DNA of 64,000 bases from JALHNI01 sp965229305. Lineage in GTDB: Bacteria; Acidobacteriota; Terriglobia; Bryobacterales; Bryobacteraceae. Of the stretch, positions 36,426 through 44,939 are shown in pieces. Both the position numbers and the translations under genes were made by a program. The notes below the pieces were generated by a model. It was not told the DNA's origin, searched no databases, and was given only the letters and a program-made list of their open reading frames with translations. The DNA lies in the NCBI GenBank assembly GCA_965229305.1, contig CBDDIZ010000040.1, positions 1 through 64,000 on the forward strand, given 5' to 3'. The stretch's first letter is position 1; each line of letters begins with the position of its first letter.

Positions 36426-37921
36426 TGGCGATTGTCCTTTTCATCTCGGTCTTTCTGATTGCGGCTTGCGGGCTGATCTATGAGTTGATCGCCGGCACGC
36501 TGGCGAGTTATCTGCTGGGCGATAGCGTGCTGCAGTTCTCGACGGTGATCGGGACGTATCTGTTCGCGATGGGCGTGGGGAGCTGGCTCTCTAAGTTTTT
36601 GAACCGGGGGCTGGTGGCGCGCTTCATCACGATCGAGGTGATGGTGGGGGTGGTGGGCGGCTTTTCGTCGTCCATTCTGTTTTTGGGGTTTGCTTACGGG
36701 CAAGGGTTTCGCGCGCTGCTCTACGGCGTGGTGATCGTGGTGGGTGTGCTGGTGGGGCTGGAGATTCCGCTGTTGATGCGGATTCTGAAGTCGCGCTTTC
36801 AGTTTTCGGACTTAGTGGCGAATGTGCTGACGTTCGATTATCTGGGGGCGCTGGGGGCGTCGCTGCTGTTTCCGCTGTTGCTGGTTCCGAAGCTAGGGCT
36901 GGTGCGGTCGGCGCTGGTATTCGGGTTGTTGAACGTGGGGGTGGCGCTGTGGTCGACGTGGTTTTTCCGAGAGCAACTGGGACGGCCATGGCGGTTGCGG
37001 ATTCCGGCGGCGGGGGCGTTCTTACTGCTCGCGGCGGGGATGTTCTGGGCGGATGAGATCAGCAATGCGGCGGATAACAGTCTGTATGCGGACGATGTGA
37101 TTCTGGCGAAGCAGACGCGATATCAGCGGATCGTGCTGACGCGGTGGAAAGACGATATTCGACTGTTCTTGAGTTCGCATCTGCAGTTCAGTTCGCGCGA
37201 TGAATACCGGTATCACGAGGCGCTGGTGCATCCGGTGCTGGCGGCGCTGCCGGGGGCGCGGCGGGTGTTGATTTTGGGGGGCGGGGACGGGTTGGCGGCG
37301 CGCGAGGTGCTGCGGTATCCGACCGTGGAGAGCATCACGCTGGTGGATCTCGATCCGGAGATGACGAAGCTGTTCCGGACGCACTCGATGCTGCGGGGGC
37401 TGAATGGCGATGCGCTCAATTCGCCGAAGCTGCAGGTGAAGAATGCGGATGCGTTTCCGTGGCTCGAGGAGAGCCGCGAGGTGTTCGATGCGGTGATCAT
37501 CGACTTTCCGGATCCGACGAACTTTTCGTTGGGGAAACTGTACACGACGGCGTTCTACCGGTTGCTGAAGAAGCATGTGGCCGAGCATGGGTTGGTGGTG
37601 GTGCAGAGTACGTCGCCGCTGTTTGCGCGGCAATCTTACTGGTGCATTGTGGAGACGATGAAGCTGGCGGGCTTCAAGACGTATCCGTATCACACGTATG
37701 TGCCGTCGTTTGGGGAGTGGGGGTTCGTGCTGGCGAGTCAGCAGCCGTATGAGCCTCCGTTGACGGTGCCGGCGGGGTTGCGGTTTCTGACGTCGCAGAA
37801 CGTGCGGGGGCTGTTTGAGTTTCCGCGCGATATGCAGGAAGTGGCGGTGGAGCCGAATCGGCTGAACGATCAGGTGCTGGTCCGCTACTATGAAGCGGAA
37901 TGGCGCAACATCTCGCGATGA
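36425..37921 (+). CDS. Membrane-embedded polyamine aminopropyltransferase (spermidine-synthase-like)
   Basis: A 498-residue protein. Residues 1-215 contain about seven membrane helices (IVLFISVFLIAACGLIYEL onward). The C-terminal half is a spermidine-synthase domain: QFSSRDEYRYHEALVHP, the SAM-site VLILGGGDGLAAREVLRYP, the acidic strand TLVDLDPEM and the catalytic-type Asp in VIIDFPDPTNFSLGKLY. The gene lies downstream of speD in one operon, so the likely donor is decarboxylated SAM. The membrane domain suggests a membrane-bound acceptor such as a lipid, peptide or polyamine at the membrane. Membrane-fused versions occur in other bacteria without known product. Confidence 0.88.
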   Translation: MAIVLFISVFLIAACGLIYELIAGTLASYLLGDSVLQFSTVIGTYLFAMGVGSWLSKFLNRGLVARFITIEVMVGVVGGFSSSILFLGFAYGQGFRALLYGVVIVVGVLVGLEIPLLMRILKSRFQFSDLVANVLTFDYLGALGASLLFPLLLVPKLGLVRSALVFGLLNVGVALWSTWFFREQLGRPWRLRIPAAGAFLLLAAGMFWADEISNAADNSLYADDVILAKQTRYQRIVLTRWKDDIRLFLSSHLQFSSRDEYRYHEALVHPVLAALPGARRVLILGGGDGLAAREVLRYPTVESITLVDLDPEMTKLFRTHSMLRGLNGDALNSPKLQVKNADAFPWLEESREVFDAVIIDFPDPTNFSLGKLYTTAFYRLLKKHVAEHGLVVVQSTSPLFARQSYWCIVETMKLAGFKTYPYHTYVPSFGEWGFVLASQQPYEPPLTVPAGLRFLTSQNVRGLFEFPRDMQEVAVEPNRLNDQVLVRYYEAEWRNISR

Positions 37922-39360
37922 CGACGGCCGGGGGCTTCGTCTTCGAAAGCGAAAAAGAAGGACATAAGATTCGGGACGGGGCGATCTATCGGCCGCCGGC
38001 GGGGACGCGGCGGGCGAAGGTGATCATTGTGGGCGGCGGGATCGCGGGGCTTTCGGCGGGCTGGTGGCTGCAGAAGCAGGGGTTCACGGACTTTCTGATT
38101 TTGGAGGCGGAGTCCGAAGTGGGGGGCAACGCGCGGTGGAGCCAGAACGAGCTCGGGGCGTATCCGTGGGCGGCGCATTATGTGCCGCCGCCGAATCCGG
38201 AGTCGACGCTGGTGCGCGAGCTCTTTGTGGAACTGGGGTTGATGGATGCGGCGGGCAATCTGGAAGAGCGGTGGCTGTGTCATTCGCCGCAGGAGCGTTT
38301 GTTTCTGCATGGCCGGTGGCAGTGGGGATTGGAGCCGGAAGCCGGGACGACGAAGGCGGATCGGGAGCAGCGGCGCATCTTTCACGAGAAGGTGAGGGAG
38401 TTGGCGGCGACGGGGCAATTCAAGCTTCCGATGGCGTTGGGGAAGCCGCCGGACTTGTCGCTGGATCGAATCACGATGCGCGAGTGGATGACGCAGCAGA
38501 AGCTGACGTCGGCGTATCTGGGTTGGGAAGTGGATTACGGATGCCGGGACGATTACGGCGCGTCGATGGGGGAGACGTCGGCGTGGGCGGGGTTGCACTA
38601 TCATGCGGCGCGGCAGCATGCAGCGAAGGGTCCGTTCACGTGGCCGGAAGGCAATGGGTGGATCGCGCGTCGGTTGGCGGAGAAGCTGAAGGATCGGATT
38701 GTGCCGGGCGTGTGGACGCGGAACTTCGAGCGGATCGGGACGCAATGGCATCTGCGGACGACGGGGTTCAACGTGGAGACCGACGCGGTGATTTATGCGG
38801 CGCCGTCGTTTGTGTTGCCGTATCTGCTGGAGGGGGTGCCGAAGCCGGCGTTTGAGTATTCGCCGTGGCTGACGGCGAACCTGACGGTGGAAGAGCCGAT
38901 CGAGACGGCGTGGGACAACGTGATCTATGATTCGCCGTCGCTGGGATATGTGAATGCTTCGCATCAGAACGTGGCGTCGCGGCCCGGCCGGGCGATGTGG
39001 ACTTATTACCTGCCGCTGGTGGGCGATCCGCTGACGCAGCGGCGAAAGTTGTTGGCGACGGCTTGGGCAGAGTGGCGGGAGTTTATTTTTCGCGATCTGG
39101 AGCGGGCGCATCCGGACATACGGAAGTTTGTGTCCAGGATGGATATTTACCGGCAAGGTCATGCGATGAGGCGGCCGGGGCCGGGGTTTCTGGGGGCGAG
39201 CGCGAACTGGCGCAAGGTCACGGAGAGGCCGCGATTCTTTCTGGCGAACAGCGACTTATCGGGGCTGCCGCTGTTCGAGGAGGCGCAGTTCCGAGGAGTG
39301 GATGCCGCCAAGGCGGCGATGGGTGCGCTGGGATTGATAAAAAAACTGGATCGACCCTGA
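37918..39360 (+). CDS. FAD-dependent (amine-oxidase-fold) oxidoreductase
   Basis: I take the ATG at 37918, overlapping the previous stop by ATGA as in most junctions here; an in-frame ATG at 37900 is the alternative. The FAD Rossmann motif is VIIVGGGIAGLSAGWWLQKQ (about residues 30-49), followed by LILEAESEVGGNARW. The C-terminal part returns to the FAD with SNWRK...FFLANSDLSGLPLFEEA. The fold is that of flavin amine oxidases and phytoene dehydrogenase-like enzymes. No signal peptide or membrane helix. Being last in the aminopropyltransferase operon, it may oxidise the amine product. 480 residues. Confidence 0.82.
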   Translation: MTTAGGFVFESEKEGHKIRDGAIYRPPAGTRRAKVIIVGGGIAGLSAGWWLQKQGFTDFLILEAESEVGGNARWSQNELGAYPWAAHYVPPPNPESTLVRELFVELGLMDAAGNLEERWLCHSPQERLFLHGRWQWGLEPEAGTTKADREQRRIFHEKVRELAATGQFKLPMALGKPPDLSLDRITMREWMTQQKLTSAYLGWEVDYGCRDDYGASMGETSAWAGLHYHAARQHAAKGPFTWPEGNGWIARRLAEKLKDRIVPGVWTRNFERIGTQWHLRTTGFNVETDAVIYAAPSFVLPYLLEGVPKPAFEYSPWLTANLTVEEPIETAWDNVIYDSPSLGYVNASHQNVASRPGRAMWTYYLPLVGDPLTQRRKLLATAWAEWREFIFRDLERAHPDIRKFVSRMDIYRQGHAMRRPGPGFLGASANWRKVTERPRFFLANSDLSGLPLFEEAQFRGVDAAKAAMGALGLIKKLDRP

Positions 39361-39447
39361 CAAAATTTTGTGCGCGCAATTTCCGGCGAAGTTTCTTAGA
39401 CTCGCAAGAAGTAGGGGATAGCTTTACAACGTTCTCTGCCGACGTTC

Positions 39448-39735
39448 ATGGCCAGCGCAAATGCTCATCGCATCGTGACGGCTCTTGAAGAGCCGGAACT
39501 CGACTTTCTGATTCGCCGCTTGGCGCGAAGGCTTCGTATGGCCATGCCGATTATCTGCGTGACCCAACTGGCGCAGCCGCGGATCGGGCGGCGCTGCCGC
39601 CGCAACGAACCGTCGCACCTGATTGTTTCCGAAAGCGTGTTTCGCGAGTGGGAAGGCGATGAGATCGAATACCAACTGGCGAAGGCGATGGCGAAGATCG
39701 CAGCCCGGCGGCGATTCCGTTTGCTACCCGCCTAG
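39448..39735 (+). CDS. Small hypothetical protein, remotely M48-peptidase-like, no HExxH
   Basis: A 95-residue protein, ATG at 39448. The segment SHLIVSESVFREWEGDEIEY followed by QLAKAMAKI resembles the strand-helix that leads into the HELxH helix of M48 peptidases, but the zinc motif itself is absent (AKAMAKI in its place). It is Arg-rich (LIRRLARRLRM). It stands alone between two operons. It could be a decayed or repurposed peptidase-like protein; confidence in any function is low. Confidence 0.5.
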   Translation: MASANAHRIVTALEEPELDFLIRRLARRLRMAMPIICVTQLAQPRIGRRCRRNEPSHLIVSESVFREWEGDEIEYQLAKAMAKIAARRRFRLLPA

Positions 39736-39791
39736 GCCGTTCCGGCCATCGATTCTTCAACGTTTTTGGTGATAATCTCTAGGCAGCGACT

Positions 39792-42173
39792 ATGCGCAAG
39801 CTCCTGCTGATCCCGATGGTGCTGGTGATGACGGCTGAGGCCCAAGAGGGGGCTCAGGTGCAGGATGAAGCACGAGCGGTGCTGGGGCAGTGTCTGAGTT
39901 GCCATAGCTCGAAGACGGCGATGAGCGGACTGGCGCTCGACACGCGCGAGGGAATTCTGAAAGGCGGCAAGCATGGTCCGGCGGTGACGCCGGGCGGGCA
40001 GAGCTTGCTGCTGGACGTGGTGAAGCACACCGGGGACATCAAGATGCCGCCCGGCGGGAAGCTGAAGCCCGAGCAGATCGCGGTGCTGGAGAAATGGGTG
40101 GCGGCGGGGGCACCGATGACGGCGAAAGCCGCGGCCGCGCCGATCCATTGGAGTTTTCAGCCGCCGAAGAAATCGACGGTGCCGGCCGGTCAGCATCCGG
40201 TGGACTATTTCATCAAGGTGAAGCTGGCCGAGGCTGGCTTGGCGATGTCGAAGCCGGCGGACAAGCGGACGCTGCTGCGGCGCGTGAGCCTGGACCTGAC
40301 CGGGTTGCCGCCGACGCTCGAAGAGATGGCGGCGTTTCTGGCGGACAATCGTCCGGGCGCGTATGAGAGGCAAGTGGACCGTCTGCTGGCGTCGCCGCAT
40401 TACGGTGAGCGCTGGGGCCGGCATTGGCTGGACCAGGCGCGCTATGCCGATTCCAATGGCTATTCGATCGATGCGCCGCGCGAGATCTGGAAGTATCGCG
40501 ACTGGGTGATCAACGCGTTCAACGCGGACATGCCGTTCGATCAGTTCACGCGGGATCAGTTTGCGGGCGATCAACTGCCGAACCCGACCAACGACCAGCT
40601 GATTGCGACGGGCTTGCATCGGAACACGCCGATTAACTTCGAGGGCGGCATCGACTTCGAGCAGTATCGGGTGGATCACGTGGTGGACCGGGTGTCGACG
40701 ACGGGCGCGGTGTATCTGGGGCTGACGCTGGGTTGTGCGCGTTGCCATGATCACAAGTTCGATCCGATTCCGCAGAAGGAGTTTTACTCGTTCTACTCGT
40801 TCTTCAACAACGTGGATGAAGCGGCGGCCGAGGCCGATCGGGCGGATGTGCAGAAGCCGTATCTGGAGTTGGGGACGCCGGAAGAGATTCGCAAGAAGAA
40901 CGTGATCAAAGCGCAGTTGCGGGCGCTGCAGCGGGAACTGAACGAATATCGCAAGGTGATTGAGCCGAAGCAGGAAGCCTGGGAAGCGTCGCTGACGCCG
41001 GAGCAGACGAAGAAGTTCCGGCCGAGTGTGCAGGCGGCGCTGGGGCTGCATGTGGGCCGTCGCAATGACGAGCAGGCGGCGATTGTTTTTGAGACGTTCG
41101 CGAATACGGATGAAGGTTGGCGCGAACGGCGCGCGACGATGAAGGCGGTGGAGGATCGGTCGCCGAAGATCGTGACGTCGCTGATTATGCGCGATCTGCC
41201 GAAGCCGCGCCAGGCGTATGTGCATTTAGGCGGCGACTTCCTGCGCAAGGGCGAGAATGTTTCGCCGGGGACGCTGAGTGCGCTGCCGCCGTTGGGCAAT
41301 CAGGGTCCGGCGACGCGCGTCGATTTGGCGCGGTGGTTGACGGCGCGGGAGAATCCGCTGACGGCGCGCGTGACGGTGAATCGGATGTGGATGCGCTACT
41401 TCGGGCGCGGCATTGTGGAGACCGAAGATGATTTTGGCCGGCAGGGTTCGGGGCCGACGCATCCGGAGTTGCTGGATTGGCTGGCCGTGGAGTTCATGGA
41501 CAAGGGCTGGAGCCAGAAAGCGATGCACCGGCTGATTGTGACGTCGGCGACCTATCAGCAGGCGTCGGCGGCGGACAACGCGGCGGCGACCGAGAAGGAT
41601 CCGCGCAATCTGCTGCTCTCGCGGCAGAATCGGATTCGGCTGGAAGGCGAGATCATTCGCGATGCCGGTTTGGTGGCGAGTGGCTTGTTCGCGCCGAAGG
41701 TGGGTGGGCCGAGTGTGTTTCCGCCGATTCCGCCGGGGGTGATGAACTCGGGCCAGACGGCGCGCGATTGGGTGACGAGCACGGGCGAGGATCGCTACCG
41801 GCGCGGAATGTATACGTTCCTGTGGCGGGCGACGCCGCATCCGGTGATGTCGCTGTTCGATGGTCCGGATGGCGTGGGGACTTGCACGCGGCGCAACCGG
41901 TCCAATTCTCCGTTGCAAGCGTTGACGCTGTTGAACGATGAAGCGGTGCAGGAGTTTGCCGAGGCGATGGCGACGCGGGCGCTGAAGACGAAGGATCCGC
42001 TGGGGACGGCGTTCGAGTTGGCGATGTCGCGGCCGATGAAGGCGAATGAGCGGGAACGCTTGAGCCGGTTTGTGGCGGGGCAGAAGGACGAAGCGGGCGG
42101 GTCCGAGAAGGCCGCCTACACGGGTTTGGCGCGGGTGCTGCTGAACCTGGACGAATTCATGACGCGGGAATAG
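39792..42173 (+). CDS. Planctomycete-type cytochrome c, DUF1549/DUF1553 protein
   Basis: A 793-residue protein with signal peptide (MRKLLLIPMVLVMTAEAQEG). A PSCyt1 haem-binding module (CLSCHSS, about residue 35, with MPP later) is followed by DUF1549 (PSCyt2; about 135-340, RVSLDLTGLPPTLEEM, ARYADSNGYSIDAPREIW, and a second haem-like CARCHDHKFDPI) and DUF1553 (about 520-770, NRMWMRYFGRGIVETEDDFG, SNSPLQALTLLNDE). The family is exported and always paired with DUF1501, as here 4 bases downstream. It is abundant in Planctomycetes and Solibacter-type Acidobacteriota; a role in polymer breakdown is suspected. Confidence 0.92.
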   Translation: MRKLLLIPMVLVMTAEAQEGAQVQDEARAVLGQCLSCHSSKTAMSGLALDTREGILKGGKHGPAVTPGGQSLLLDVVKHTGDIKMPPGGKLKPEQIAVLEKWVAAGAPMTAKAAAAPIHWSFQPPKKSTVPAGQHPVDYFIKVKLAEAGLAMSKPADKRTLLRRVSLDLTGLPPTLEEMAAFLADNRPGAYERQVDRLLASPHYGERWGRHWLDQARYADSNGYSIDAPREIWKYRDWVINAFNADMPFDQFTRDQFAGDQLPNPTNDQLIATGLHRNTPINFEGGIDFEQYRVDHVVDRVSTTGAVYLGLTLGCARCHDHKFDPIPQKEFYSFYSFFNNVDEAAAEADRADVQKPYLELGTPEEIRKKNVIKAQLRALQRELNEYRKVIEPKQEAWEASLTPEQTKKFRPSVQAALGLHVGRRNDEQAAIVFETFANTDEGWRERRATMKAVEDRSPKIVTSLIMRDLPKPRQAYVHLGGDFLRKGENVSPGTLSALPPLGNQGPATRVDLARWLTARENPLTARVTVNRMWMRYFGRGIVETEDDFGRQGSGPTHPELLDWLAVEFMDKGWSQKAMHRLIVTSATYQQASAADNAAATEKDPRNLLLSRQNRIRLEGEIIRDAGLVASGLFAPKVGGPSVFPPIPPGVMNSGQTARDWVTSTGEDRYRRGMYTFLWRATPHPVMSLFDGPDGVGTCTRRNRSNSPLQALTLLNDEAVQEFAEAMATRALKTKDPLGTAFELAMSRPMKANERERLSRFVAGQKDEAGGSEKAAYTGLARVLLNLDEFMTRE

Positions 42174-42177
42174 GACG

Positions 42178-43566
42178 ATGACGGACCAGGAACTGACTCG
42201 CCGGCACTTTTTCGATCGATGCGCGATGGGCGTGGGCAAGACGGCGCTCGCGTCGCTGATGGCGGGTGAGGCGATGGCGAAGCCGCACTTTGAGCCGAAG
42301 GCGAAAGCGGTGATCTATCTGTTCATGGCCGGCGGTCCGAGCCAGTTCGAGATGTGGACGCCGAAGCCGCAATTGCAGAAGATGAACGGCGAGTTCGTGC
42401 CGGACTCGATGTTCGAGGGTAAGCGGTTCGCGTTCATGGACACGTCGTTCAAGGCGAAGCCGAAGTTGCTGGGGACGAAGCGCGAGTTCAAGCAGTACGG
42501 GCAAACGGGGACGTGGGGGTCGAATCTGGTGCCGCACACGGCGGCGATTGCGGACGACCTGACGTTCCTGCATACGGTGTCGACGGAGAACTTCAACCAC
42601 GCGCCGGCGAAGCTGTTTGCGAATACGGGCTATACGCGGTTCGGGCGGCCGAGCATGGGCGCGTGGGTGACGTATGGGCTGGGTTCGGAAGCGAAGGACT
42701 TGCCGGGCTTCGTGGTGCTGCAGAGCGGACCGCGCGGGCCGCGTGGCGGTGCGCCGTTGTGGGGTTCGGGCTTCCTGCCGACGTCGCATCAGGGCGTGTT
42801 GTTCCGTGGGTCGGGCGATCCGATCTTGAACCTCTCGACGCCGAAGGGCGTGACGGGGCGGATGCAGAATCAGGTGATCGATACGATTCGCGACATGAAC
42901 GCGATGCGGAACGAGACGATGGCCGATCCGGAGATCAATACGCGCATTGCGGCGTATGAGATGGCTTATCGGATGCAGACGTCGGGGCCGGAACTGATCG
43001 ACTTGAAGAAAGAGTCGCAGGCGACGCTCGATATGTACGGCGTGGAGATCGGGAAGCCGAGCTTCGCGACGAACTGTCTGCTGGCGCGGCGCCTGGTGGA
43101 GCGGGGCGTGCGCTACATCCAACTGTGGCACACCGACTGGGATCACCATGACGATTTGACGAAGCCGCTGGAAGACGTTTGCCGGCAGATCGACCAGCCG
43201 TGCGCGGCGTTGGTGAAAGATCTGAAGGCGCATGGGCTGTTGGACACGACGCTGGTGATCTGGGGCGGCGAGTTCGGGCGGACGCCGATGGGCGAAACGC
43301 GCGATGGCAAGGTGGGCCGCAATCACCATATCGATGCCTACACGTTGTGGATGGCGGGCGGCGGTACGAAGCCCGGGGTGCACTTCGGGCAGACGGACGA
43401 GTTCGGGTTCAATCCGGTGGAGGACGGCGTGAGCATGCATGACGTGCAGGCGACGGTACTGAACCAACTGGGGCTCGATCATACGAAGCTGACGTATCAG
43501 TTCCAGGGGCGGAATTTCCGGCTGACGGACGTCTCCGGGCGCGTGATCAAGAAGATTTTGGCTTGA
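42178..43566 (+). CDS. DUF1501 (sulfatase-fold) protein with Tat-type leader
   Basis: A 462-residue protein. The leader carries TRRHFFDRCAMGVG, a twin-arginine motif, so export folded is likely. The body has the DUF1501 pattern: VIYLFMAGGPSQFEMWTPKP, GWWT-type region GFVVLQSGPRGPRGGAPLW, and the metal-site-like WGGEFGRTPMG and GRNHHIDAYTLWMAGGG, which recall sulfatase/alkaline-phosphatase folds. It is co-transcribed with the DUF1549/DUF1553 gene. Enzymatic activity has not been established to my knowledge. Confidence 0.92.
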   Translation: MTDQELTRRHFFDRCAMGVGKTALASLMAGEAMAKPHFEPKAKAVIYLFMAGGPSQFEMWTPKPQLQKMNGEFVPDSMFEGKRFAFMDTSFKAKPKLLGTKREFKQYGQTGTWGSNLVPHTAAIADDLTFLHTVSTENFNHAPAKLFANTGYTRFGRPSMGAWVTYGLGSEAKDLPGFVVLQSGPRGPRGGAPLWGSGFLPTSHQGVLFRGSGDPILNLSTPKGVTGRMQNQVIDTIRDMNAMRNETMADPEINTRIAAYEMAYRMQTSGPELIDLKKESQATLDMYGVEIGKPSFATNCLLARRLVERGVRYIQLWHTDWDHHDDLTKPLEDVCRQIDQPCAALVKDLKAHGLLDTTLVIWGGEFGRTPMGETRDGKVGRNHHIDAYTLWMAGGGTKPGVHFGQTDEFGFNPVEDGVSMHDVQATVLNQLGLDHTKLTYQFQGRNFRLTDVSGRVIKKILA

Positions 43567-43588
43567 CGGTCGCGCTATCCTGAGCGGC

Positions 43589-44365
43589 ATGTTCAGTGAT
43601 GCCGATAATGTTGCGACGTTGATTGAGGCTTGGGCGCTGATGGTGGGGCGCCTGCCGGGGCACAGCATTGTGCGGGAAGATGGCGTCGCTTCCACGTTTG
43701 CGCACGTGCCGCTGCCGTTTCTCAACCTTTCGATTCTGGAGCGTCCGGCGACGGACGAAGCGAGCTTTCGCGCGGCGTTTGAGGTGATGAGAGCGCGGAC
43801 GGAGGCTTGCGGTCAGCCGGCGATGGGGGTGGTGTGCGAGCCATGGGCTCCGGCGAACTGGGAGTCAATTTTAGGTGAGCACGGGTGGGGCACGGCGCTC
43901 AACATGACGGGGATGGTGGCGACGGAGTTGACGCCGCCGAAGCGTCCGGTGCCGGCGGGGCTCGAGTTTCGCCGGGTGACGGATGTGCAAACGGCGACGG
44001 ATTTGGCGGTGACGAATGCGGTGGCGTATGGGATGCCGCCGGAGATGTTCGAGTCGATTTGCAATCTGCAACTGTGGCACGCCGATAGCGTGGGGTTGGT
44101 GGGCTATGTGGGTGGCGAGGCGGTGACGGCGACAGCGGCTTTTCCGATGAAGGATTCGGTGTATATCGCGCTGGTGGCGACCAAGCCGTCGGAGCATGGG
44201 AAGGGCTATGCGGACGCGGTGATGCGGCAGACGATCGCTGAGGCGAAGAAGCTGATGGGGCTGGAGCGGGTGACGCTGCATGCGACGGATATGGGTCGGC
44301 CGGTGTATGCGTCGATGGGGTTTGAGGCCGGGTCGCGGGCGCCGGTGGTGGCGCCGGGGCATTGA
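43589..44365 (+). CDS. GNAT-family N-acetyltransferase
   Basis: A 258-residue protein. The C-terminal half has the GNAT core: SVYIALVATKPSEHGKGYAD (acetyl-CoA loop x-G-K-G-x-A, about residues 190-209), the helix AVMRQTIAEAKKLMG, and LHATDMGRPVYASMGFE. The N-terminal 120 residues fit a second, degenerate GNAT-like lobe, as in tandem acetyltransferases. Substrate unknown. The gene follows DUF1501 by 22 bases and may be read from the same transcript. Confidence 0.85.
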   Translation: MFSDADNVATLIEAWALMVGRLPGHSIVREDGVASTFAHVPLPFLNLSILERPATDEASFRAAFEVMRARTEACGQPAMGVVCEPWAPANWESILGEHGWGTALNMTGMVATELTPPKRPVPAGLEFRRVTDVQTATDLAVTNAVAYGMPPEMFESICNLQLWHADSVGLVGYVGGEAVTATAAFPMKDSVYIALVATKPSEHGKGYADAVMRQTIAEAKKLMGLERVTLHATDMGRPVYASMGFEAGSRAPVVAPGH

Positions 44366-44415
44366 GGGAACTAGATTGGGAGGAAGCGGATTTACGTCCG
44401 GCCCTCCGATTTTCG

Positions 44416-44661
44416 TTAGGCCTGCCGCATTAGGCCGGGAATGATGGCCGTGATGTGCACTTCTTCCGAGTTGAGCCGGTAATAAAACAGGTACCGGCCA
44501 GCCAAGAAATAGCGATAGCCGCGCAGAAGGCCGCGCTGGCGCGTGGGATAGATGTGGGGATGATGTTCGAGTAGCTTGATCGAGCCAGCTGCTTTTCGCT
44601 TCGTCGTTTCGGGGAGTTCGGCGAAGGTTTCTGCCGCGGCCGGTGCGAAGAGGACCTTCAC
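44416..44661 (-). CDS. RelE/ParE-type toxin
   Basis: An 81-residue protein with the compact RelE/ParE pattern: VLFAPAAAETFAELPETTKR, GLLRGYRYFLAGRYLFYYRL and VHITAII. The arginine and tyrosine residues in the central sheet (GRYLFYYRL) match the family's catalytic or binding face. The start overlaps the stop of the upstream gene by four bases, the normal antitoxin-toxin order. The target (mRNA at the ribosome for RelE, gyrase for ParE) cannot be told from the sequence. Confidence 0.82.
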   Translation of the reverse strand: MKVLFAPAAAETFAELPETTKRKAAGSIKLLEHHPHIYPTRQRGLLRGYRYFLAGRYLFYYRLNSEEVHITAIIPGLMRQA

Positions 44662-44912
44662 AAACCGTGGTCGGCCTTGATTTTTTCCCAGGGTATCCCG
44701 CGGCCCTCAGAAAAGTCCTTTTCGGCCTGATCTACTAGCGGTTTGAGTTCTAGGGCGTGATGATGCTCGCTCTCCTCAAGAAAGGCTTCCAGCCCTTCAT
44801 GCGCGCGCACTAAATCCGCCAGGACTTCGCCCAAATTGCTATTGTGTTGAGCCGCCAAATCCTGGAGGATGCGGTCCGTTTCTTCGTCGATTTCGATCTC
44901 GCGGCGCACCAT
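44658..44912 (-). CDS. Antitoxin partner of the RelE/ParE toxin
   Basis: An 84-residue acidic protein. The N-terminus MVRREIEIDEETDRILQDLA resembles a ribbon-helix-helix DNA-binding arm, and the C-terminus (DFSEGRGIPWEKIKADHGL) is the kind of extended tail that wraps the toxin. It is immediately upstream of and overlaps the toxin gene. The pair probably autoregulates its promoter in the gap before 44,940. Confidence 0.78.
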   Translation of the reverse strand: MVRREIEIDEETDRILQDLAAQHNSNLGEVLADLVRAHEGLEAFLEESEHHHALELKPLVDQAEKDFSEGRGIPWEKIKADHGL

Positions 44913-44939
44913 GCAGCCACGATAACACGCGGCAGGCAG

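Noticed and set aside
38064..38855. 263-residue plus-strand frame within the flavin oxidoreductase
   Set aside because: Another-frame shadow; the flavin gene has a proper FAD motif and operon overlap.
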